64,000 bases of DNA from Bolinopsis microptera (lineage: Eukaryota > Ctenophora > Tentaculata > Lobata > Bolinopsidae). The stretch spans positions 13,933,118-13,997,117 of the forward strand of contig NC_087078.1 in NCBI RefSeq assembly GCF_026151205.1. Direction: 5' to 3'. The translations under genes and the position numbers were made by a program. The notes under the pieces were generated by a model, which was given only the letters and a program-made list of their open reading frames with translations, did no database searches and had not been told where the DNA came from. Each line of letters starts with the position of its first letter. Position 1 is the stretch's first letter. This document shows positions 1-9,800 of this stretch, piece by piece.

Positions 1-905
1 CTCCTCCGGCACCACTAAGCGTTTAGTGTGGTTTGTAAAGTTGACAATGGTGGAGATGTGTTGGTTGTCGAATATGTCATTGACAGAGAGGTAGTAGTCC
101 CGGAAATATTGACCTCTTATTTGGGCAATAGCCGGGCACTGTCCGAGAAAGTGTGAGACAGTCTCCTCTCCGTCGCCGCATTTAGGACAAGCACTTGTGT
201 CTGATTTGTGAATGATGTGTAGGTGTTTGTTGAGGCCACAATGTCCCGTGATGAGGTGCACTGCAGTTCTGTAATTTTGTCTGTTGTTACTGAGTGTAGT
301 GTTGAGATTTTTGATGATGTTGATGTTTTTATGTCCAAGTGTCAGTTTAGTGTGTCTGGGACCATTAGTAATCCATGATTCTTGATTAAGTTTTGTGACT
401 TTGTCGTTGATCAGGCGTTTGATGTAAGATTGTGGAATTGGGCAATTCAAAGTGGATTCACTGGTTGTGCCATTTTTGGCCAGCACGTCTGCTCAGTGGC
501 GTAACTTTGCCTGTTGGCGCCCCCCCCCCCGCTCAGTGACGAAAAGCGCCCCCCCCTAAAAAATTTTGTGTCCCTTTAAAAAAAAAAAAAAAAAAAAAAA
601 AAGGTCGGGTACTTTTTTCTCGTCCCCCCTACAGCTTTTTGCGCCCCCCCCCCCTTGAAGCAAAAAAGGGCCGGGTACCCCAAATATTTTTTTCGCGTCG
701 ACCGAACGCTAAATTCGACAGGGAAATACACAAACAAGGCGTTTTTTTTCAGTGAAAGGGCCTAAAATTTAGGAAAATTGCGCCCCCCTTATACGGCGCC
801 CCCCCCCCCGCACAGCGGGGTCTGCGGGGCCCTAAGTTACGCCACTGCCGGTCTGCTTTTTCATTACCCCACAATCCGATGTGTGCTGCTATCCATCTGA
901 TCTCT
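1..905 (-). pseudogene. 3' part of a non-LTR retrotransposon ORF (RNase H C-terminus and Cys-rich tail)
   Basis: Read on the minus strand, 905-848 encodes the end of an RNase H domain (RWIAAHIGLWGNEKAD), continued at 493-1 after a DNA transposon inserted exactly at the KADVLAK codons. Then follow TGHCGLNKHL, a zinc-knuckle-like CPKCGDGEETVSHFLGQCP, and a tail ending VVPEE. This order is typical of LINEs that carry RNase H. No reverse transcriptase or endonuclease domain is present here, so it is a 5'-truncated, interrupted copy. Three more copies of the same family end lie at 35299-35566, 36575-37025 and 40035-41190. Confidence 0.8.
494..847. mobile_element. Non-autonomous hAT-like element (CAGTGGCGTAAC ends)
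   Basis: The ends are inverted copies of CAGTGGCGTAACTT. The interior has no coding potential and consists of C-runs and a 20+ base A-run. It sits inside the LINE RNase H codons. A degenerate 8-bp target duplication (AGCAGACG-like) is visible when both arms of the inverted repeat are compared. The 5' CAG(T/G)GGCG-type terminus and 8-bp target duplication suggest the hAT superfamily. The orthologous insertion is at 40096-40448, so it predates the arm duplication. Confidence 0.7.
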
Positions 906-2170
906 AAGGTGATTTAAGCTTACACTTGACCCAAAAGTGAAAAGAAAACTCAAAAAGATTTGTTTACATAGTGTGATTGCAAATATAATAAACATATAAA
1001 CTCATAAAAATTTACAAGCCGTGAATGAATGGGAAAAGCGAGCGACCGATTTCATTTTCGGTATCATTTTGCAATTTTGAGAACGGTAATTCATGATTCA
1101 AATTGATATCATTTCCTTTTATTTATTTTGTTTGGGAAAGGAAGACACTGTACCCAACTCTAGTTCTACCCAAATATCATTTATATGTGGTAGGGGCCAT
1201 TTACTTAAGACGTCCGGCAAATACTAATAGGGATCGGAGGGGGTGGATTTGGAATTTCGGACACACCCGGACAGGGGCCGGACGGCGGGTGATCTTAAAA
1301 TCTGCGATTTTGGCGGACGTCCTAAGTAGAACTAAATGGCCCCTTAATTTAATGTAAGGGTCCTTTACAAAAAATCGACTCGTATTAAATTAAAAATTCA
1401 AAAAGAGAATCAATGCTGATGAAAAAAAAGAAGTTAAAACAGAACAGTTTACAAATACAAACATTAAAACTACAACTGACCACTGACTGAGAATACTGAC
1501 AACAAAACAACATTCCCTCTGATCTTGGACTTGAGGCGAGAGCTACATCTAGCAGGTGTTACGACTACGAGAACAAAAGTGCTATTATAATGTAGAACAG
1601 GAGGCCAGGGTCAGGTGGAAACGACTTGATAAACTTTATAACCGTTACCAGTGTCCAGTTACACTTAATGATATTTCAAGTTATGCGCAGCTGGCTGCAG
1701 CCAATCCACTATCTAGCTTTAGAGCTCGGAGTATTTTGTTCCCATGACACTGCCAGTCTTCTATCTAGAAATACAATTTGAGCTAATGTGTTTTGTTTCT
1801 GGTTTCTATGGTTCTGCTTCGCAACCGATTAATAATTCAACTCACGGTGCAATCTAATTTGGTGCGAATGTCAAATGAACACTATAATTAGTGTATTGAA
1901 TCAAGTTTCAGGTACCAATCAAATTGTCTCGGAGCTAGGTCAGCAGGGTTACTGTTAACGCAGTGATTGAAAAATGAAATACGAACCTATCATTGTTCCC
2001 TGACTTCAAATTTTGCTAATCAGTGACAAATTGTTGTGTAACTGTAAGATTTGCGCTAAAACAAAATAAACCTAGCCACGGGCACGAATAATAATATAAA
2101 GCAATACTCTGTATTACTATTACAGATGAGCCCAGTGTCATTAAATGTGACACTGGTCATGGGATCGAAA
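900..2170. other. Non-coding part of the left arm
   Basis: I see no gene. Open frames here are short, and the same sequence occurs inverted at 38670-40025. The frame at 1103-1357 is matched by a minus-strand frame at 39581-39808 with nearly the same second half, which only shows that the arms are homologous. Confidence 0.6.
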
Positions 2171-2174
2171 AGAG

Positions 2175-2258
2175 TTACCTGGGGACCCCAGGCTATTATG
2201 TTCATAAACATTATAAATAAAGATTTGGCGGAATGACAGGCTGAGCGCGGCCCAGTAA
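2175..2258 (-). mobile_element. 84-bp miniature inverted-terminal element, copy with 8-bp target duplication
   Basis: The unit starts TTACCTGGGG and ends GCCCAGTAA, imperfect terminal inverted repeats, and carries an inner core containing GCGGAATGACAGGCTGAG. It is flanked on both sides by GAAAAGAG, an 8-bp target duplication of the length typical of hAT elements. The same insertion with the same flanks is present in the other arm at 38578-38663. Other copies are at 23558-23636, 23640-23683 (head only), 39422-39522, 47416-47496, 51325-51413 and 52047-52138, with fragments at 2859-2914 and 37927-37980. Confidence 0.8.
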
Positions 2259-2858
2259 GAAAAGAGTAAAAGTCTCGCCACCATAATATAAGTCTGGCAA
2301 CTGAGTTTTAATACTTTCAACACGTGTTCCTGCCCGTAGACTTAGAGTGTGCTTGCGAGGAGAAGATAGTACCGTAGGCGTACGCCACTACGCCAATAAA
2401 CGTTCTGGCAAATAAAGTGAAGATGGGAACATCCTCTCCAACACTACAGTAAGTGCAGGTTGTACTTGTAGGTTTATAAACTACCGTACCAAGACGCGCG
2501 CCGAGTTTGGACTCGTCGACGGTCATTCCGTGACGGTAAACCGGTGAACGGACATAATTTTGAATGGATATTAAAATGAACGCTCGAAGGCATTCATTTA
2601 GTGTATTTTAATTTAATTTAAGTTTAACTACTTCGTCGCACTTTAATTGAACGGACATTAAATTGAACGCTAGTATTTGTATAACTATAGGGCCTCCAGC
2701 GTCCAATTGACGTCCGTTCAAATAAATTCCGATAAGGTAAGTACTTTTTTTTACAAATCAGCATTTTATCTCATTTTAATTCTCCTAGTCCTTTATTCCC
2801 CGGACAACTGGTAAGAAGTGAAATAAGTCTCCCAAGATTTCACTTGTCATGAAGCTGG

Positions 2859-2914
2859 TTACCTGGGGACCTCAGGCTATTATGTTCATAAATAGAGATT
2901 CGGCGGAATTACAG
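2859..2914 (-). mobile_element. Truncated copy of the 84-bp miniature element
   Basis: It begins TTACCTGGGG and runs to GGCGGAATTACAG, lacking the far end. Its counterpart in the right arm is 37927-37980. Confidence 0.6.
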
Positions 2915-3544
2915 TAGGTAGTGCGCCATCGACAGTGAGCCGCGCGTGCCGACTGTAGGATGGTTTTTTAGCGCTAATTTCGGCCAGCACAATTTTCTTC
3001 AATTTCAAACAAATAGATATTAAGTATCCTTCCCAACCTCCGATTGCAACAAAAATTTGTAAGCTTACTCATAGACTTACAAGGAAAGTGTCCGAAAAAT
3101 TTAAAGCATATCCAACCGTCAGACATTATGTTACAGCTAAAAGCAGCGTTTTTTGCCCCATTTTGATCACTATATCAACTCCGATATCCACCAAATTTTT
3201 CGGACAGTTGTGAAAGCCTTATTGGCATTGGAAGGTCGTCGCCAATTTTCAGAATGATCTCATTCAAGGAACTGAAGATATATCCAAATAATACGACAAA
3301 AATCAACGAATTTGGTCAAATTTGGTCAAATTACGCGACTTTTACAGCTAATTTTGCTCCAAAAGCCGCGCACCATCAAATATGGCACCTAGGCGACACT
3401 CACTGATCTTTCCAAAAAGGTATGACAAATTTGGTATTGTGAAAATTCTCACAGTCTCTAGAAAACAATGGTACAAAAATTTTTAAAATCCGAGCAAGTT
3501 TATTTTTATGGTGCACCCCTAATTACACACTAGACCTATAATAG

Positions 3545-5095
3545 ATGATCTCAGAGCTTATGCAGAAGCAAACCATGGGTGGTAAGCTGTTGACAGCTTC
3601 CAGCATGTGGAAGCTTCATCCAATTCTTCAGTGGTGGAATAGACTTTGTGAACATCGGTCCGGGATATGGGGTATTATCCCAACGCTAAAATAGACCATT
3701 CTAAATTGTCAGATTCTTAAAGACCAGGGTGTAGCAGGAGACACTATTGTGGCTCTTGGAGTTAGATCCACGACAATCTGGAGATCGTTCTCCTGGGTGC
3801 GTGGTTGGATCAAAGAAATACAGGGAGATTACATCAAAGAACAATGTTGAGGAAATGGATAAATGATATTTGAACAACTTGCTGATATACGCTATCTGAG
3901 AACCACAGGTGGCTTATTCAGCCTTCACCAAAGGAATTATGCCACCGATGAGGTTCTTCATGAGAACAATACTGACATTGCAGGAGTACTTTGCCCCACT
4001 GGAGAGCAAGATCATGCATGTGCTCATTCCAGCCCTCCTGGTCGTCCAAGTAACCAGCACGAGTTGAGATTATCCTCGAACTTCCTGTTCGTTGTGGCGG
4101 GCTAGGCATCATCAATCTGTCAGTATAACATCCCGTGAATATGCTTACTCAGTTAGCGGATAACTAAAGACCACGTGAGTGATTCAAACCAAAACAAGAC
4201 CCGGATATCCACCAAGCTGGACATGGGCAAGATAATAAAAAAGAAAGAAGAAACTGAGGAAAACGAAAGAGGAGTTTCTACTCTCAAAGGTTCAAGGTGC
4301 TCACACAAAGAATCAGAATATCAACTAAAGAACAACTTTGACCATGCAAGAGAGAACATACCACTGAAAGACCTCAACTAGGTTCTGAACAGGCAGTGTT
4401 CATGACAGCATACGCTAAGGTATGGTTGGCAGATCCCAAGGAGTGCCCTCTAATGTGCTTGGGGAAATGTTACAGTATCTCCACGCCCTTGACTGTAAAA
4501 CTAGGCGGTTACGTTAGCATGCGCCACAACGCTATTAGAGATACTGCTGCTTTCTTCCTCGAGAAGCAAATTGTAAATCATGTTGGTTAGAAACCAGCAC
4601 ACCGACAGTCCAACCAAAGCTCCTTCTCAAGAAAGACCAACACCCAGGATGATGCCCGTCTTGATGTTGGCAGCTGTCGGACTTGTAATGCACCCTTTGA
4701 AAGAACATTCTTTGACATTTAGGCGTCACACATCCTAAACTGTGGTCACAAACACATTTAAGGACGCTAGTAAGTATCTATAACGATCACGTGAAAGAAA
4801 AGAAAGATTCTGTATGAAGAGAAGGAGAGTACTTCGGTCAGAGAAAGGATCCTTTGTCCCTCTAGTCTTCACAACCTCTGGGAGGTATGGGACCGCTTAT
4901 TGCACTGATAATTTGTAGATCGTTGTCTCTGAGATGATAGCCGACCATAAAAAAAAACGAAGCCAAGGAGCCAGTCAAAATTCAGATCAGAAACCACGAT
5001 TCAGATTTGATCTGTTATGAAGTACACTCCAATTGAACTAGAGGTATCAGTGGAAGATCAACGGCTCTGCTCTTGAACTGCATGACATCTCTCCA
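3545..5095 (+). pseudogene. Decayed reverse-transcriptase element with C-terminal nuclease-like region
   Basis: Pieces of one long protein appear in order but in different frames, with many stops and shifts. They are GGKLLTASSMWKLHP followed by QWWNRLCEHRSG (the stretch after the RT active site, 3570-3680), LELPVRCGGLGIINLS (4080-4115), GGYVSMRHNAIRD (4512-4550), DDARLDV (4650-4670), ERTFFDI and LVFTTSGRYGTAYC (4860-4900). The GGxxxxRHNxxRD / DxRLDV / FFD series is a recurrent C-terminal signature of invertebrate RT-like repeat proteins and resembles a restriction-type nuclease fold; that assignment is from memory of the family. It is clearly inactive. Confidence 0.6.
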
Positions 5096-6490
5096 TCATC
5101 CTCATCCCCAGAAGACGTGCTTTGATGGTCTCCTAGATTTGTTTATGTAAATTTTGTTATTTTACTGTACTATTTTATGTTGTTATCATTTTTACGGACG
5201 AACTGCTACCAGGGGACTCCCAACCCACCGCTTCGGCGGGTAGATGACGCACCCTTCACAAATGAGCCACTTTGGTCTACTTGCTTGAGGTGGCTCAGCT
5301 ACATGGGTTGGGGGTCCCCCTATTTTTTTTTTTTTTTTTTTTTTCTTTTTTTTTCTTAGCTATTGTATAAGTTGCTGGGGTGGGTTCCCTAAACATAAAG
5401 CTGAATAAAATCCTTTGCAATTCAAAAACGTTGTATAAGACTGCTATTTGGTAACTTTCCTAATTTTCGATCATATAAGATACTACTTACATGTGCACGT
5501 TCAAGAACTTATAACGACATATGGTAGCAAGACTACTGTCTTGAACACACTAAACCGCTATTCAACTGAGCAGAAAATTATGAACCTGGAAGAATCTGCA
5601 CATGTACCATACATGTATGGTAACTATCAAAAATTCTTAAATTTGATGTCCCCCAGTCGATTAAAGATATTTTCAAGTTCTGTCCTAGAAATGAAAAAAC
5701 TTCGTCTGATTGTCCATTATGAGGTTGAATCTCCCAACAGAACTTTTTGTACACTCTACGAAAATTGGAAATGCTCTCATCCACTATGTTCGTAATATGT
5801 GTTGCTAATAAAGAGGGGATAATAATCCCGGGTTCTTCCAAAAATTCAGGACTTATCAGCCCTCGTCAGGTATTATCAAATCTAACCTTAAAAAGCACTT
5901 GATTATCCCTCAAAATCGAGAGGTGACCTATTATATGGTAACTAATCTATTTTTTATCTCAAATTTACATCCGGTACGGCTCTGCACAACATGATATTCT
6001 CTCTCTGCCATGAATACTTGGCTAACCTTTCCAAAACTATGATTTAAAACTTAAACTAAACTAAACTCAACTGGGCTCTCCTATGTCACCAACTAGACCA
6101 TTAAGCAATTTTAGCTTAGATATTATATTTTTCTTGATTTGTATAATAATTTTTTTGTCTAGGGGTTGGTTGAGGGGGTTTCAAGCTCAGGTCACGCGCA
6201 AATCCTAAAGATAAGCAGGTGGCCTTCGCACTTGAAACCTCTTCAAACCTCCGCTGATTTATTGTGTATTAATATTGTTTGATTGTGCCGTAAATAATAA
6301 TTATTTGTTTATTAAATATTTGTTTTTTAAAACATTGTTGTTATAACAGTCTAGATCTTAACTTGGAGCCCGAGCGTGCTAAATCACTCTCCTGTCGAAA
6401 TCTTCGTGATAGATTGTTCTAAAAGGGCCCCCGATGGTTGTAACCAATTTCAATCGGATTTGTATTTTCGGACGCTGTTTCGAATCACCC
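5096..6490. other. Non-coding stretch with T-tract; no gene recognised
   Basis: A G/C-rich inverted segment (5210-5320) is followed by a ~35-base T-tract at 5322-5358 and an AATAAA at about 5404, perhaps the 3' end of the preceding retroelement. Overlapping open frames of ~90-115 codons at 5448-5841 occur on both strands and resemble nothing I know. About 6465-6490 carries a GGACGCTG / CGAATCACCCCC motif found again near 51.6 and 52.7 kb. Confidence 0.4.
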
Positions 6491-6496
6491 CCTGAC

Positions 6497-6722
6497 CATG
6501 TTTGTCGGACCAAAATTTCGCAACAAAGCGATTTTAACGGGATATGGTCGGGACAGGTCCCAGAATCATTCCAGAAAAAAAAAGTCCCAAAATCTGGATT
6601 GAGCCAAAATCCACAATTACCACTTTTTTACCACCTTTTTACCACTTTGGTTTTCCGCAAATAAGTCACGTTTGAATATCCCAGAGTTTCTAGTTTAACA
6701 GCAGTGTGTTTAGGAAAACAAA
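6497..6722 (+). repeat. Solo fragment of the long terminal inverted repeat of the 8.4-12.5 kb transposon
   Basis: The phrase from TTTGTCGGAC through ACCACCTTTTTACCAC to the AAAACAAA stretch matches 8468-8690 with small indels and has no partner end nearby. It lies just downstream of the last ACSS1 exon seen. Confidence 0.7.
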
Positions 6723-6816
6723 TAGGTAATCAAAGTTCCATACCCAAAGAAAGCTTTTGATAAACGGAAAATTTTGGAAGATTTTTGAAGAGGAGCTTTT
6801 CTGCAGCCCGTCTAAC

Positions 6817-9800
6817 CTTGGTGTCAGGGCTCATGAGAGCAATATCCACTCCGTAAAAAGGTCTCATAGCGGCTCCAGGCTTCAAGTTAGTGAGGTTATT
6901 GGGGTCTAGGCCAGGTCTGGGAGCTATCATTATACCACCTGACAGTTAGTTCAAGTTAGTGAGGTTATTGGGGTCTAGGCCAGGTCTGGGAGCTATCATT
7001 ATACCACCTGACAGTTAGTTCAAGTTAGTGAGGTTATTGGGGTCTAGGCCAGGTCTGGGAGCTATCATTATAACACCTGACAGTTAGTTCAAGTTAGTGA
7101 GGTTATTGGGGTCTAGGCCAGGTCTGGGAGCTATCATTATACCACCTGACAGTTAGTTCAAGTTAGTGAGGTTATTGGGGTCTAGGCCAGGTTTGGGAGC
7201 TATCATTATACCACCTGACAGTTACTTCAAGTTAGTGAGGTTATTGGGGTCTAGGCCAGGTTTGGGAGCTATCATTATACCACCTGACAGTTAGTTCAAG
7301 TTAGTGAGGTTATTGGGGTCTAGGCCAGGTCTGGGAGCTATCATTATACCACCTGACAGTTAGTTCAAGTTAGTGAGGTTATTGGGGTCTAGGCCAGGTC
7401 TGGGAGCTATCATTATACCACCTGACAGTTAGTTCAAGTTAGTGAGGTTATTGGGGTCTAGGCCAGGTCTGGGAGCTATCATTATAACACCTGACAGTTA
7501 GTTCAAGTTAGTGAGGTTATTGGGGTCTAGGCCAGGTCTGGGAGCTATCATTATACCACCTGACAGTTAGTTCAAGTTAGTGAGGTTATTGGGGTCTAGG
7601 CCAGGTCTGGGAGCTATCATTATACCACCTGACAGTTACTTCAAGTTAGTGAGGTTATTGGGGTCTAGGCCAGGTCTGGGAGCTATCATCATACCACCTG
7701 ACAGTTAGTTCAAGTTAGTGAGGTTATTGGGGTCTAGGTCAGGTCTGGGAGCTATCATTATACCACCTGACAGTTAGTTCAAGTTAGTGAGGTTATTGGG
7801 GTCTAGGCCAGGTCTGGGAGCTATCTTTATACCACCTGACAGTTAGTCCAAGTTAGTGAGGTTATTGGGGTCTAGGCCAGGTTTGAAAGGATCAATCTGA
7901 AAAGATCAAGTATCTATTTAACCTAACAAATATTCGACCTGTTTCAGTTTGCCACCAAGTATCCACTACGGGACATCGCCCCTCTCCCACAATGTCAAAG
8001 TACCACTGCCAAGCTTTAGGATTTATAGGCTCACCAACTGTTCCTAGCGTTCTCAGCGATGACCTGATAATAAAATATATATAATTTATAAATAGATATT
8101 ATATAACGTTGTGTAATGTAATAATGTATACAATGCTAAATTACACAACATTCCGATCTTAAGAGGGCCGGGGGGGGGGGCCTCTTAAGATGTTTCTGAT
8201 AGATGGGAGTGATATCTATCAGCGCAGCGGCTTTTGGTCCCATGTGGAAAAATATTGTTCCTACCTTACGAGACATTATTAAATACTTTTCAAATTTTAC
8301 AGAGTACAGCAATAGATGAATATAAAATAGAATCGTTCAAAATATCGCCCCCATCTGTAATCTGTGTGCGGGTGAGTGATATGATGTTGAAAGTATAGGA
8401 AGGTAGATAAAAAAATTAATAAAACAAAAATAATAATAATAGTACAGTCAAATCCGTCCTAATTTAAGCCTTTGTCGGACAAAATTCGCAACAAAGCGAT
8501 TTTAACGGGATATGGTCGGGACAGGTCCCAGGAATCATTCCAGAGAATTCCCAAAATCCTCGACTTCAGGAAAATCCACAATTACCACTTTTTTACCACC
8601 TTTTTACCACTTTGGTTTTCTGTAAATAAGTCACGTTCTGAATATCCTTGAAGACTCTAGTTTAAAGCATTGTGTTTAGAAAACAAAGAAGAACAACTTT
8701 TTCTTTAACAACTTTTTCAAAAATAAATTATTTAATTAATTAATTAAATAATTAATAAATTTTCAAATATTTCAAAAATATATTTTCACCAAAAATGTTT
8801 ACAATTACATTCCACGTATAATGAACTAATTTTTATAAAAATTTTCACTTTCAATATTTTGGACTTGTAAAATTTTCGAAATTTGTAAAGAAAAACCACT
8901 ATTTACCACTTTTTACCACATCGAATCTCCGCTAATAAAACGACTTCTGAATTTCGTAGAAGGTTCTAGATTGAACCAATGTGTTCAAAATATAAAAGAG
9001 AACAACTTTTTATCTGACAACATTTGGATTAGATAATTAATTGATATTTTAAATAAATAATAATTAAATTTTTATAAATTTCAAAATATAATTTTTATCA
9101 AAAATATTTGCCGTGACGTAAAACGTAAAATGAATTTACTTGAATAACAGAACATACACCGTCACATAGATTAGATAACAGATTAAAAATCCAGATAAAT
9201 GGAATAAACGGTAAAATATCCAAATTTGTACGATACCATTATAGCTTATAATACCTTCCGGGAATTATATCCACTAAAAGTCTCGGACACTGAGAGCTGA
9301 TAATTTGCCGATATATCCCGCAAGGGAAGCCAAGATATTATCAGCATAGACCTCAGACTGGCTGGCGGCAAGTTGTAAAACAAATAACACTGGCGTTCTA
9401 TATATTAGACACTATATTGTATCATGCGCACGTATCGGATTACACCCCTTCCAATTCGGAACCGGAAAATATTATAATACATAATACCTCCGGTTCTTCG
9501 GGCCGCAAATTCCCTCCAGCAAGCTGTCGGGAATTATCAAGCGGAGCCCGAAGAGCCGAAGGCATTATTATATTATAACTATTTACACATCATATCTCTC
9601 GACTTAGTGTTGTGCTTAACTAGATTGTTAAACTAGTTTGTTTGGAAGTGTAAGCTTCAGCTTTACTTTATGTTGACTTCTCTTCGTAAAAAAGTTGAAT
9701 CTGCTAAAAATCGAGGACTAAAATCACACGAAATAGTTAATATTTTGACAAAAGAAGAACACATCGTGTGCCTGATACTGTACGCGTGCAGATTCTATGT

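Larger units (their letters stand above)
1..3527. repeat. Left arm of a ~3.6-kb inverted repeat
   Basis: The reverse complement of this stretch matches 37288-40945 almost end to end. Position 1 pairs with about 40945 and the inner boundary pairs 3527 with 37288. Shared landmarks in the same order are a LINE RNase H tail, an hAT-like insertion, a miniature element in the same site, and a block around 3000-3520. Homology is still running at base 1, so this arm probably continues left of the window. The arms differ by small indels and by one extra miniature element in the right arm. Two segments of an ancient inverted duplication is the simplest reading; an assembly artefact cannot be excluded from one sequence. 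Confidence 0.9.

Noticed and set aside
1103-1357. Conserved 84-residue protein also present at 39581-39808
   Set aside because: Conservation is explained by the inverted arms; the N-terminal halves differ by frameshift, and no family is recognised.
3181-3420. Conserved frame shared with 37388-37663 (minus)
   Set aside because: The left copy has frame breaks and both are arm copies; similarity alone does not show selection.
6881-7886. CRISPR-like regular repeat
   Set aside because: Units are contiguous with no spacers, and the unit is an exon/intron boundary of an animal gene.
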